A model generated the notes under the pieces. It worked only from the letters and a program-made list of their open reading frames with translations, did no database searches and was not told the origin of the DNA. Shown one piece after another: positions 1 through 7,769 of a stretch of DNA of 64,000 nucleotides. Numbering within the stretch: the stretch's first letter is position 1; the number at the start of each line of letters is the position of its first letter. The stretch covers positions 16,956-80,955 of the forward strand of contig NZ_RDQF01000032.1 in assembly GCF_004114425.1 (NCBI RefSeq). Reading direction: 5' to 3'. The translations under genes and the position numbers were made by a program. This stretch comes from Bradyrhizobium vignae (GTDB taxonomy: Bacteria > Pseudomonadota > Alphaproteobacteria > Rhizobiales > Xanthobacteraceae).

Positions 1-464
1 GCGTGCATGCGGCTGCCCGAGGCGCGCTCGTAGAACACCATCAGCTTCTCGCGCTCTTCGAAGCCCCACAGCGGCGGGGTCAGCGCGCCGACGTCCATCG
101 CCTGTGTAGTGACGTTGAGCAGATGCGACAGGATGCGGCCGATCTCGCAATAGAGCACGCGGATCAGCTGGCCGCGGCGCGGCACCTCGATGCCCAGCAG
201 CTTTTCGGCGGCGAGGCAGAAGGCGTGCTCCTGGTTCATCGGCGCGACGTAGTCGAGCCGGTCGAAATAAGGGATCGCCTGCAAGTACGTCTTTTGCTCG
301 ATCAGCTTCTCGGTGCCGCGATGAAGCAGGCCGATATGCGGATCGACGCGCTCGACCACCTCACCGTCGAGTTCCAGCACCAGGCGCAGCACGCCGTGCG
401 CCGCCGGATGCTGCGGCCCGAAGTTGATGGTGAAGTTGCGGAGATTCTGCGGTTGCTCGTTCAT
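1..464 (-). CDS. nuoD: NADH-quinone oxidoreductase subunit D (5' part, cut by window edge)
   Basis: The 49 kDa-type subunit of respiratory complex I, part of the peripheral arm at the quinone site on the cytoplasmic face of the membrane. Only the first ~154 codons are present; the gene runs off the left edge. Reading from the ATG at 464, the protein begins MNEQPQNLRNFTINFGPQHP and contains the family hallmark GPQHPAAHGVLRL near residue 16, followed by HIGLLHRGTEK and a YVAPMNQEHAF stretch. It starts only 2 bases after the nuoC stop codon, so it is cotranscribed with nuoA-B-C. Identification is secure; nothing unusual is visible in the part present. Confidence 0.95.
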   Translation of the reverse strand, partial: MNEQPQNLRNFTINFGPQHPAAHGVLRLVLELDGEVVERVDPHIGLLHRGTEKLIEQKTYLQAIPYFDRLDYVAPMNQEHAFCLAAEKLLGIEVPRRGQLIRVLYCEIGRILSHLLNVTTQAMDVGALTPPLWGFEEREKLMVFYERASGSRMH

Positions 465-466
465 GA

Positions 467-1078
467 TCAGCTCTTCGGCCCCGCTTTTTCATCCCCCGGC
501 AGCGGATAGTCCGCCCCCTCCCACGGCGAGAGGAAATCGAACTTGCGGAATTCCTGGTTGAGCCGGACGGGCTCGTAGACCACCCGCTTCTCCTGGTCGT
601 CGTAGCGGACCTCGACGAAGCCGGTGAGCGGGAAATCCTTGCGCAGCGGATGGCCCTCGAAGCCGTAGTCCGTGAGGATGCGGCGCATGTCGGGATGGCC
701 GACGAAGAACACGCCGTAGAGATCGTAGGCCTCGCGCTCGAACCAGTCGGCGCCGGGGAAGACGTCGATCAGCGACGGCACCTGCGTGGTCTCGTCGGCC
801 TGAGCCTTGAGCCGGATCCGCGCGTTCAACGTCGGCGACAGGAAGTGGTAGATCACGTCGAAGCGCTTCTCGCGATCCGGGTAGTCCACCGCCGTGATGT
901 CGGTGATGTTGACGAAACGGCAGTTCGGGTCATCGCGGAGGTACTTGACCACCTCGACGATCTTGCTGGCCTCGACATCCACGGTCAGCTGGTTGAAGGC
1001 CACCGAGTGACCGGTCGCGGCGCCCGGAAGCGCGCTAACGATCGTCTGCCCCAGGGCGTCGAGCTTGGCGTCGTCCAT
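467..1078 (-). CDS. nuoC: NADH-quinone oxidoreductase subunit C
   Basis: The 30 kDa-type complex I subunit, which packs against NuoD in the connecting arm. About 203 residues from the ATG at 1078 (MDDAKLDALGQT). The family signature region is clear: NITDITAVDYPDREKRFDVIYH in the middle and EREAYDLYGVFFVGHPDMRR with ILTDYGFEGHPLRKDFPL towards the C terminus. The open frame continues upstream through nuoB sequence, but only this start gives the normal NuoC length and follows the nuoB stop by 11 bases. It is a separate gene, not fused to nuoD as in E. coli, which is typical of alphaproteobacteria. Confidence 0.95.
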   Translation of the reverse strand: MDDAKLDALGQTIVSALPGAATGHSVAFNQLTVDVEASKIVEVVKYLRDDPNCRFVNITDITAVDYPDREKRFDVIYHFLSPTLNARIRLKAQADETTQVPSLIDVFPGADWFEREAYDLYGVFFVGHPDMRRILTDYGFEGHPLRKDFPLTGFVEVRYDDQEKRVVYEPVRLNQEFRKFDFLSPWEGADYPLPGDEKAGPKS

Positions 1079-1089
1079 GACGTAAAACC

Positions 1090-1677
1090 TTAGCGTTCGA
1101 TGGTGCCGGTGCGCCGGATCTTCTTCTGCAGCAGCAGCACGCCATAGAGCAGCGCTTCCGCCGTGGGCGGGCAGCCCGGCACGTAGATGTCGATCGGCAC
1201 GATGCGGTCGCAGCCGCGCACGACCGAGTAGGAATAGTGGTAGTAGCCGCCGCCATTGGCGCAGGAGCCCATCGAGATGACGTAGCGCGGCTCCGGCATC
1301 TGGTCGTAGACCTTGCGCAGCGCAGGCGCCATCTTGTTGGTCAGGGTTCCCGCGACGATCATCACGTCGGACTGGCGCGGCGAGGCACGCGGGGCGAAGC
1401 CGAAGCGCTCGACATCGTAGCGCGGCATCGACACCTGCATCATCTCGACGGCGCAGCACGCGAGACCGAAGGTCATCCACATCAGGGAGCCGGTGCGCGC
1501 CCATGTGATGAGATCGTCGGTCGCGGCCACGAAGAAGCCCTTGTCGGACAGCTCGGAACTGACCTCGAGGAAGAATGGATCATTGGCCCCGACCGGCTTT
1601 CCGGTCGACGGATCCAGGATGCCCTTCGGGGCCGGCGCGATGACCGGACCGGTGGACGATGCGGGGTTCAATCCCAT
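1090..1677 (-). CDS. nuoB: NADH-quinone oxidoreductase subunit B
   Basis: The PSST-type subunit of complex I that carries the terminal 4Fe-4S cluster N2, which hands electrons to quinone. About 195 residues. All four cluster ligands are visible: the adjacent pair C74-C75 in GLACCAVEMM, C139 in SMGSCANGGG and C169 in VPGCPPTAEAL. The start at 1677 (MGLNPASSTG) overlaps the end of nuoA by 10 bases, which implies translational coupling. A longer in-frame opening exists but runs through nuoA coding sequence and is not used here. Cytoplasmic, membrane associated. Confidence 0.96.
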   Translation of the reverse strand: MGLNPASSTGPVIAPAPKGILDPSTGKPVGANDPFFLEVSSELSDKGFFVAATDDLITWARTGSLMWMTFGLACCAVEMMQVSMPRYDVERFGFAPRASPRQSDVMIVAGTLTNKMAPALRKVYDQMPEPRYVISMGSCANGGGYYHYSYSVVRGCDRIVPIDIYVPGCPPTAEALLYGVLLLQKKIRRTGTIER

Positions 1678-2033
1678 TCCAGTGCTCCCTTTTTCCATTC
1701 GTAGGCGAACCCGACCGTCAGCACGGCGAGGAACACCACCATGGACCAGAAGCCGGTCGCGCCAAGCTTGCCGAACGCCACAGCCCAGGGAAACAGGAAC
1801 GCCACCTCGAGGTCGAAGATGATGAAGAGGATGGCGACCAGATAGAAGCGGACGTCGAACTTCATGCGGGCGTCGTCGAAGGCGTTGAAACCGCACTCAT
1901 AGGCCGAGAGCTTTTCCGGGTCCGGCTGCTGGAACGCCACGATGAAGGGCGCGATCAGCAGCACGAGACCGATGAGGCCCGCAACGCCTATAAAGACCAC
2001 GAGTGGAAGATAGTTCTGAAGAATGCCGCTCAT
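1668..2033 (-). CDS. nuoA: NADH-quinone oxidoreductase subunit A
   Basis: A small membrane subunit of complex I, 121 residues with three predicted transmembrane helices. The helices lie near residues 8-30 (LPLVVFIGVAGLIGLVLLIA), 65-85 (VRFYLVAILFIIFDLEVAFL) and 95-112. The conserved segment YECGF is present before helix 2, as is the FDLEVAFLFPW motif whose acidic residues are family invariant. It is the first gene of the nuo operon in this window and overlaps nuoB by 10 bases. The ATG at 2033 gives the standard NuoA length. The operon promoter should lie just upstream (2034-2150), but no clear -35/-10 pair was found. Confidence 0.95.
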   Translation of the reverse strand: MSGILQNYLPLVVFIGVAGLIGLVLLIAPFIVAFQQPDPEKLSAYECGFNAFDDARMKFDVRFYLVAILFIIFDLEVAFLFPWAVAFGKLGATGFWSMVVFLAVLTVGFAYEWKKGALEWD

Positions 2034-2748
2034 TGACGAGCCCTTTTTCCCGCAGCCTCGGGAGAGCCACGGATTCGTCCGATTTGGAATTATTCTGAGC
2101 CTTAGCGCAGTGCACCAATGGGCGCAAGACACGCTCGTTTCAGGCCCTTTGCCGCTCCCAGCGCGGCGAAAATCCCGGAATCACCCCGCGGCTGGTATGG
2201 AGCAGATCGCCGGCCCCAGCAAGAGCGGTGACGGTTTCGCTGGCCCGCAGTTCCGAGATTGCGGCGCAGGGGTCAAGGCAGCTATCGCCCGCGCTTTGAC
2301 CGACCAAATGTACACTTTTTCTGACGACACGTGCAGCCCAGGCAACAGCCGGCCGCCGCCTTGACATATTTTGCCGAGGGTCCTTTTTCCAGGGGGTCCC
2401 CCCGAGCGGTGCAGCCAAGGAGCCATTGAGGGCGCTGCCGCGATCGGGACAGATGCAACATAGGACACCTATCCACAGCTGCGGACGATCAGAGAGCCAT
2501 GCGCCACGAAAGGGCCGGGGCTCGTCTGGCGAATGCGTCGGCGGTCAGCTCCGGACCTGACCACGAGCGCGGCAGCGGCGACTTGCTGGTCGCTCGCGCC
2601 GCGCTCGGATGAGCTCCGGGCCGGGGGGCATGGCCCGTGAGCTCATCGTGACGCCAGATCAGCTGTCTCCAGGCGGAGCCGAAGGACGTTCACGACCCGT
2701 CGGTCCAAGTCCCACAGCCTGCCGCCACGGCCCCGCCCTCGCCTGTCC
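2034..2748. other. Intergenic region between nuoA and the TonB receptor gene
   Basis: About 715 bases with no convincing gene. Three overlapping short minus-strand frames occur around 2140-2476, but they have no family resemblance and weak start contexts. The nuo promoter is expected at the left end. A strong hairpin lies at 2608-2647 (listed separately). A TTGACA hexamer at 2361 has no good -10 partner. Confidence 0.5.
2608..2647. terminator. Strong GC-rich hairpin downstream of the TonB receptor gene
   Basis: The outer arms GATGAGCTC (2608-2616) and GAGCTCATC (2639-2647) pair perfectly. Inner arms CGGGCC (2617-2622) and GGCCCG (2632-2637) extend the stem to about 15 base pairs with one bulge and a 9-base loop. 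It lies about 100 bases past the receptor stop codon. There is no T-run on either strand, so it would be a factor-assisted terminator or an mRNA-stabilising 3' hairpin rather than a classic intrinsic terminator. Confidence 0.45.
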
Positions 2749-5070
2749 TCACCATTTGTAGGAGACGCTCGCGGTGACGCGCCGACGGTCGCCATAGAAG
2801 CAGGACGTCGGGAACGAACAGCTCGCGACGTAGATCTTGTCGGTCACGTTGATCACGTTGATGGCCGTGCGCCAGTTCTGCCATTCGTAATGAAGGGCGA
2901 GATCGCCAAGCACCACCGCGGGAACCTCGAGCGTGTTGGCGGGGTCGGCCCAGGAGGAGCCGACGTAACGGACGCCGCCGCCAAAACCGAATCCTTCGAG
3001 CGGACCTATCTTGAAGGTGTAGTCGGCCCACGCCGAGACCAGAAGCTGAGGCGTGTTGGTCGGCGTCTTGCCGACCAGCGACGGATCGAGATCCCTGCTG
3101 TTGAAGAGGTGATAGGCGGTGAAGGCGCCGATCAGCTTGAGTTCCTTCGTGGCATTGGCCACCGCTTCGAGCTCGATGCCGCGAGAGGTCACCTCGCCGG
3201 TCTGGTTCAGCAAGATCGGCGTGCCCGCGGTCGTCGCCACGTTCTGACGCTTCAGGTCGAACACCGAAGCCGTGAAGTAACCGTCGAACCCCCTCGGCGC
3301 GACCTTCACGCCGATCTCGGCCTGTTGTCCGGTCTCCGGCAGGAACAGCTGGTTGCTGGCGTTGAGACCGATGACCGGGTTGTAGCTCGTCGCATAGGAG
3401 ACGTAGGGCGCGATGCCGTTCTCGAAATTGTAGATCAGCCCGGCTCGCCCGCTGAACTTGCTGTCGTCGCGGCTTGCGACCGTGGCTCCGGTGTCGCGGC
3501 CCGCCTGCGTCGTCTCCACCCAGTCGTTGCGACCACTCACCACCAGTGTGAAGTTGCCGAGCTTCATCTGATCCTGGAGATAAGTGCCCGCCTGCTTCTG
3601 CGTGATGAGGAAGTTGCGGAACGGCGCGCCCGTGAGCGGAATGTCGAGACCGTAGACGGGATTGAAGACGTTGATCGAAGGGACGGTGCCGAAATTGAAG
3701 TTCTGGTAGTCGTCGATCTGATAGCCCCTGAGATCCACTCCGAACAGCATCGTGTGCCGCACCGGTCCCGTGTTGAAGCGATACTCCAGCTGGTTGTCGA
3801 GATTGGCCTGGTTCGCGGTGTCCTTTGCGTACCAATTGTAGCGGCCCATCACGGCCGTATTGATGTTCTCCCAACCGTTGCCGATGTAGCCGCGATAAGT
3901 CAGGTCGATATGCGCAAACCGCGCGTTCTGCCGAAAGGTGAGGTCGTCAGTGAGATTGCGCTCGAACCGATAGCCGAGCATCTCCTGCTCGCGCGTGAAC
4001 TTGTCGACACTGGGATCGCCGACGAAGAAGCTGGTCGGAATCTTGCCGAACGGCGCATCGGTCACCGTGCCCTGGTACGGGAGGAAGTTGATGCCGCGGG
4101 TGTCCGTCTTCGACGCCGATGCGAGAACCGTGAAGGTTGTGTCGGCATCGGGCTTCCAGGTGAATGACGGTGCGATGAAGTAGTTGTTGTCCGGCGTGAA
4201 GGCGACCTGCGTGCCACCGTTCCTGACCTCGCCGACGACGCGGTAGAACAGCTTGCCATCTTGGGGCTGGGTTGCGATCGGCCCGCCGACGTCGAAGCCG
4301 ACATAGGCGTTGCCGAAATTGTTGACGCCGGTCTCGATGTAGCGGATCGGTTCGGCCGGCGGCATCTTGCTGATGACGTTGACGATGCCGCTCGGGCTCG
4401 AACCACCATAGAGCACGGCGGAAGGACCGCGCAGCACCTCGACGCGCTCCATGTTGGATGGCGGCAGACGCCAGCTCGCATAGGAGGTGTAGAACAACTG
4501 CATACCGTCGAGGAACAGTCCGACGTCGTCGGACTTGAAGCCGCGGATCAACCACCAATCGTTGCGGGTGTCCGCACCGAAGGTCCCTGCCCGAACGCCA
4601 GCGGTGTAGCGCAGCACCTCGTCGAGCTTGTTCGGCTTCTGGCCACGGATCTGCTCGGCGCCGATCACCGAGACCGATTGCGGTGTCTCGATGATCGGCG
4701 TGTTGGTCTTGGTGCCGGACGAGCTGCGACCCGCGACAAAACCGTTCACCGGGCCAAGCGGTGTCTCGACGAAGCCGAGATTGCGCTGCGGCTGGGGCTT
4801 GCTCCTGTCGGCGGTCTGCACCGACGATCGCGTCGCACGGCGCTGTGGGGTCGCAGCAGCACGTCTCCGGGTTTCCGGCGCGGTGACGGTCACCGACGGC
4901 AGATTCTGCGCGCCGCTCGGCGCCGAAGACTGTGCGAGCGATGCCTGCGGCATCAAGATCCAAGCGGATGCCGTCGCCAACACGGCCGACCGCAGCATTC
5001 CAAGACTGTTCAACGCGCCACCCCAAAGCTGCATGTTCGATGCATCATGCCGCCTGTCCCGGAACGGCAT
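2749..5070 (-). CDS. TonB-dependent siderophore receptor (ferrichrome-type family)
   Basis: Outer-membrane gated barrel that imports ferric siderophores using TonB energy. About 773 residues: an N-terminal export signal (hydrophobic LATASAWILMPQASLAQ near 30-47), a linker, a plug domain (IETPQSVSVIGAEQI, the VEVLRGPSAVLYG plug signature, SGIVNVISKMP) and a 22-strand-type barrel ending in an aromatic residue (SVSYKW), as expected for BAM-dependent insertion. Internal ATGs at 5034 and 4998 could be the real start; the last gives the tidiest signal peptide, but no start has a good ribosome site. Sequence style resembles FhuA/FegA-like receptors, but the ligand cannot be fixed from sequence. A MarR-type gene lies upstream on the same strand, with a dyad between them (5111-5150). 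Confidence 0.9.
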   Translation of the reverse strand: MPFRDRRHDASNMQLWGGALNSLGMLRSAVLATASAWILMPQASLAQSSAPSGAQNLPSVTVTAPETRRRAAATPQRRATRSSVQTADRSKPQPQRNLGFVETPLGPVNGFVAGRSSSGTKTNTPIIETPQSVSVIGAEQIRGQKPNKLDEVLRYTAGVRAGTFGADTRNDWWLIRGFKSDDVGLFLDGMQLFYTSYASWRLPPSNMERVEVLRGPSAVLYGGSSPSGIVNVISKMPPAEPIRYIETGVNNFGNAYVGFDVGGPIATQPQDGKLFYRVVGEVRNGGTQVAFTPDNNYFIAPSFTWKPDADTTFTVLASASKTDTRGINFLPYQGTVTDAPFGKIPTSFFVGDPSVDKFTREQEMLGYRFERNLTDDLTFRQNARFAHIDLTYRGYIGNGWENINTAVMGRYNWYAKDTANQANLDNQLEYRFNTGPVRHTMLFGVDLRGYQIDDYQNFNFGTVPSINVFNPVYGLDIPLTGAPFRNFLITQKQAGTYLQDQMKLGNFTLVVSGRNDWVETTQAGRDTGATVASRDDSKFSGRAGLIYNFENGIAPYVSYATSYNPVIGLNASNQLFLPETGQQAEIGVKVAPRGFDGYFTASVFDLKRQNVATTAGTPILLNQTGEVTSRGIELEAVANATKELKLIGAFTAYHLFNSRDLDPSLVGKTPTNTPQLLVSAWADYTFKIGPLEGFGFGGGVRYVGSSWADPANTLEVPAVVLGDLALHYEWQNWRTAINVINVTDKIYVASCSFPTSCFYGDRRRVTASVSYKW

Positions 5071-5110
5071 GCGCTTGCGGCGACTTATGTGAGGGCGCGC
5101 GATTTCCCTA

Positions 5111-5150
5111 ATTGAAAGCTTCTTAGAAAGTCTCTTAGAAGTGCTTCAAT
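5111..5150. promoter_or_regulatory. Imperfect dyad with repeated TTAGAA half-sites upstream of the TonB receptor gene
   Basis: The segment between the MarR gene and the receptor start has outer arms ATTGAA (5111-5116) and TTCAAT (5145-5150). Inside are TTAGAA at 5123-5128 and again at 5135-5140, spaced exactly 12 bases, with flanks that also make an imperfect inverted repeat (CTTCTTAGA against TCTTAGAAG). This looks like an operator over the receptor promoter. TTAGAA/TTCTAA half-sites recall the Irr-type iron control element of rhizobia, but the arrangement differs, so either Irr or the neighbouring MarR protein could bind. Confidence 0.5.
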
Positions 5151-5172
5151 AGTTCCGCGTGCCGCAGCGAGA

Positions 5173-5688
5173 TCAGCGCAAATTCTTCTCGGCCTCGAGC
5201 ATCTCGGCGGCGATCGCCGTGAGCTGATCGACCTGCCGCAGCAGTGCATGCAGTTCGGCTTCGCTCAGATGCTCCAGCAGACGGCGGTTGCGCTCCTGCG
5301 CGCCATCGACGATCGCATCATGCGCAGCGAGACCCGTCACGGTGAGCGAGATCAGCACCTCGCGGCTGTCCTTCGGATTGGCCGCTTTTGCGATCAGCTT
5401 GCGCGACAGCAGATTTGCGAGTGCACGGCTGATCTGTCCCTTGTCCTGGCCGACGGCTTCGGCGAGCCGCGCCACACTCATCGGCGGCCGCCGTCCGAGC
5501 GAGGCGACGAGACCGAACTCGACCGAGTTCAATCCAGTCAGCCGCTTGTAGCGCAGGATGGCGCCGCGTTTGAGCAAATTGGCAAGCACCATCAGCCGCG
5601 ACGACAGCATCGCGGTGATCGGCGCCGCCGGCTCGCTCTCGTCCGTTTTCGATGACGTCGACCCGCCCCTGCTCTCGGTCTGGCCCAT
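5173..5688 (-). CDS. MarR-family transcriptional regulator
   Basis: Cytoplasmic winged-helix DNA-binding protein, about 171 residues from the ATG at 5688, which has a good ribosome site (AGAGGTGG) 5 bases upstream; the frame is open further upstream but with low-complexity sequence. The MarR core is clear: LNSVEFGLVASLG, the recognition region MSVARLAEAVGQDKGQISRALANLLSRKLI, and the wing with NPKDSREVLISLT, followed by a C-terminal dimerisation helix. It lies directly upstream of, and codirectional with, the TonB siderophore receptor gene, which suggests it senses a ligand linked to metal uptake. The ligand is unknown. Confidence 0.88.
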   Translation of the reverse strand: MGQTESRGGSTSSKTDESEPAAPITAMLSSRLMVLANLLKRGAILRYKRLTGLNSVEFGLVASLGRRPPMSVARLAEAVGQDKGQISRALANLLSRKLIAKAANPKDSREVLISLTVTGLAAHDAIVDGAQERNRRLLEHLSEAELHALLRQVDQLTAIAAEMLEAEKNLR

Positions 5689-6202
5689 GATTCCACCTCT
5701 GCCAAGAAAGCCGGGGCGTGCCAAGCCCGGGCCGCTGCGGGCGCAACTAAGCCGCGGCGAGGACCACTCGAAATTGTGGGCCGCGCGACCACCTCGGCCT
5801 CGCCCGTGGTGGGTGGGCAGGGTCAACGTCATTCTAAAGGCGTTATGGCGCGCCGTGCGCTACTCCCCGCTCCCGGCCGCAGTCACGACCACGCTCGGCG
5901 CCCTGCTGTTCATCTCGGCCGCCCGCGCGATCCGGGATGGCATCGGCCGGGCGCCCGCCTGACGCCCCTTCCGGCCAACCCCGGCGAAACCAAGCGGGCG
6001 TATTAAAGCGCGATGAGATTTGGATGAATCGTCATCGCGCTTTAGCTTGTTGTTTACGCATGATCTTTCCGGAAAACCGCTTCGCACTTTTCCGGATCAT
6101 GCTTTAATGAAACCATTTTGCGGAACCCGCGAAACCATCCGGAAACAGATGGTCCTTAGAAGAAGAGCCATAGACGGCGGTAAAGCCCGTCGGGAGGCTC
6201 AG
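5689..6202. other. Intergenic region holding a composite palindromic repeat
   Basis: About 510 bases without a supported gene. The left part, next to the MarR start, contains only frames without family resemblance. The right part holds the palindromic repeat at 6004-6102 and then the leader of the small membrane protein gene at 6203. Confidence 0.5.
6004..6102. repeat. Composite palindromic intergenic repeat (Bradyrhizobium-type)
   Basis: Two hairpins in tandem. The first has perfect 13-base arms, TAAAGCGCGATGA (6004-6016) and TCATCGCGCTTTA (6032-6044). The second runs from GCATGATC at 6058 to GATCATGC ending at 6102, with inner CCGGAAAA and TTTTCCGG arms. From memory this two-part element occurs in many copies in Bradyrhizobium and Rhodopseudomonas intergenic DNA; only one copy of this type was seen here. 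Confidence 0.75.
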
Positions 6203-6406
6203 ATGAACCACTCTATTCACTCCGCTGATCGTGCGACCCACCTGAAGATCGTGGTGGTGGCGCTGGTGGCTGGCATCGTCGTGGCCGGCTTCGGGATCGC
6301 AGCCCGCACCCATGCCGATTACAGCCAGACCGCCCAGTCGAGCCATGTGATCAAGGCCGGCAAGCCGGTGGTGGTAACGAGCGCAGGGACGTCGGAGATT
6401 CGCTGA
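6203..6406 (+). CDS. Small single-pass membrane or exported protein, unknown function
   Basis: A 67-residue protein with a good ribosome site (GGGAGG, 6 bases before the ATG at 6203). It begins MNHSIHSADRATHLK, then has one hydrophobic helix (IVVVALVAGIVVAGFGIAA, about residues 16-34), then a short polar tail with HVIKAGKPVVVTSAGTSEIR. The helix could be an uncleaved anchor or a signal peptide. No family is recognised with certainty, though very similar short proteins are common in Bradyrhizobium genomes. A good intrinsic terminator follows 25 bases after the stop, so it is monocistronic. Confidence 0.75.
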   Translation: MNHSIHSADRATHLKIVVVALVAGIVVAGFGIAARTHADYSQTAQSSHVIKAGKPVVVTSAGTSEIR

Positions 6407-6431
6407 TACGGCCTCTTCCGAGCCGGCCAAT

Positions 6432-6455
6432 GGCCGCCCCCGGGGCGGCCTTTTT
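6432..6455 (+). terminator. Intrinsic terminator of the small membrane protein gene
   Basis: GGCCGCCCC is followed directly by CGGGGCGGCC and a run of five T residues. It ends the transcript of the gene at 6203-6406 and insulates the tRNA-Asp gene downstream. Confidence 0.85.
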
Positions 6456-6567
6456 CGTTTTCCAGAGCAATGCTTAGCCGGGACGCTCTGGGGAAGCGCA
6501 ACGTCCTTGACTTCACCATGTCCCCCCTTTAAGTCCCCCCTCGTTCCGCGCGCGTCCAGCGAACCAC

Positions 6568-6644
<77 letters not shown>

Positions 6645-6812
6645 TTCAATGGCGGAAGATCAATCACTTAGATTTGGCCGATACGGACCTTTCGACACTC
6701 GAGTGTCAGGATGGCCGGCGCCCTGACACTTTTGGTCCGGCTTCGTTCGTACCGGTGCGAATCCGCCGCGGAGCGCTCGCGCGCCGAAAATCACACACGG
6801 CCCAAGCCGCTG

Positions 6813-6989
6813 ATGCCCAATAGTCCGCGGCCCCTTTGTTCTCGCTGCGTACACGTGCGACAAGAGGGCCGTGACACCGGGCCCCAAGATCAGCCTCGGC
6901 GAAAGCCGCAATTCACGTGCAGCAAATGCGGTCACCGCGGCGCCGAAGTCCGGCCGGATTTTCAGCCGCCACGCATGGGCACGGGCTGA
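6813..6989 (+). CDS. Zinc-ribbon miniprotein, unknown function (58 aa)
   Basis: A 58-residue frame from the ATG at 6813 with two CxxC knuckles, C9-x2-C12 (LCSRCVHV) and C36-x2-C39 (FTCSKCGHRGAEVRPDF), separated by a polar linker. That is the pattern of a small treble-clef or zinc-ribbon protein. The frame is open further upstream to 6711 but that part is low complexity and lacks a ribosome site. It converges on a second zinc-ribbon miniprotein, with only 10 bases between the two stop codons. Function is unknown; such proteins often bind nucleic acid or act as adaptors. Confidence 0.5.
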   Translation: MPNSPRPLCSRCVHVRQEGRDTGPQDQPRRKPQFTCSKCGHRGAEVRPDFQPPRMGTG

Positions 6990-6999
6990 CGCCACCGGT

Positions 7000-7179
7000 C
7001 TAATCGTCCCAAGTGAGCTTCTGGCAATCGGCGCACTTGTAGATGCGCACAGGCTTGTCATTGCGGGTATTAAGGAGACGTTCCACCCGGCTCAATCGGC
7101 CGTTGCAGTGCGGGCAGGTACGGAATTGGTCTCCCCCTGCTCCCGGGGGATGAGGCGATGAAGAACCGATGCGAAGCAT
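7000..7179 (-). CDS. Zinc-ribbon miniprotein, unknown function (59 aa)
   Basis: A 59-residue protein from the ATG at 7179 (MLRIGSSSPHPPGAGGDQF). Four cysteines form two knuckles: C22-x2-C25 (RTCPHCNGRL) and C49-x2-C52 (YKCADCQKLTWDD). The spacing and the C-terminal aromatic/acidic tail make this a convincing zinc ribbon. The frame extends upstream to 7281, but this start removes only unconserved sequence. Function unknown. Small proteins of this look are frequent in Bradyrhizobium. Confidence 0.6.
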   Translation of the reverse strand: MLRIGSSSPHPPGAGGDQFRTCPHCNGRLSRVERLLNTRNDKPVRIYKCADCQKLTWDD

Positions 7180-7400
7180 GGTGATGCTCGTCAGCGAACT
7201 CAGGAAGCAAGCTAAAGCAAATCTGCTTCGGATGTTCCGATACCGCGCCGAGCAGGACCGATCGCGGGGAACGAAGGTCACGGGATCAGATTAAGAGTCT
7301 CGCCGGCTCGCCGCTTGAGCTGGTGGAGCGGCCCCGGCCTACCCCCACACCACGCCCCGAAGCCGGGGCCGACTCTCCGCCGAAGCGACAGTTTCGGAGT

Positions 7401-7769
7401 ATGCGTATGCGTTCCTCGCCGTCGATTGTGCCGGCGGATCGTCTCGACCGCGACATCTACCTGGTGCTCGAGGATTTCGGCGCATGCGCCGGCAGCGCCT
7501 GGCGCGAGACCGACGAGGGCGACACGGATCTCGAGACCGTGCTGCAGGACATCATCTCCGGCCAATACGCCTACCCGGTCAGGATCGTCTGCTTCAATGC
7601 CGTCGAGGGCTGGTCACGGGATGCGACCCCCGACGTCGCCGACGCGCTAGCCGAGCGCGTCGCCAACACGGACGCCGAGATCAGGCCAGCGCTGCAGGAC
7701 TTCATCAAAGCCAACGCGAGACGGCGCCTTGACGTGCAGCTCGCGCTGCCCCTGCGCGGCGTCGGCTGA
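7401..7769 (+). CDS. Conserved hypothetical protein (122 aa)
   Basis: A soluble acidic protein, about 122 residues from the ATG at 7401 (an ATG at 7407 is also possible). It reads DRDIYLVLEDFGACAGSAWRETDEGDTDLETVL, then IISGQYAYPVRIVCFNAVEGWSRD, then a long helix rich in Ala, Glu and Asp and a basic tail. No catalytic motif or membrane segment is visible. Proteins of this type are common in Bradyrhizobium near similar small genes, but no function is assigned. Codon usage matches the GC-rich core genes, supporting a real gene. Confidence 0.7.
   Translation: MRMRSSPSIVPADRLDRDIYLVLEDFGACAGSAWRETDEGDTDLETVLQDIISGQYAYPVRIVCFNAVEGWSRDATPDVADALAERVANTDAEIRPALQDFIKANARRRLDVQLALPLRGVG

Noticed and set aside
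2361..2366. TTGACA as a -35 box
   Set aside because: No suitable -10 hexamer at 16-18 bases and no plus-strand gene within range.
2140..2476. Three overlapping minus-strand frames between nuoA and the TonB receptor gene
   Set aside because: No family resemblance, no clear ribosome sites and mutual overlap in different frames.
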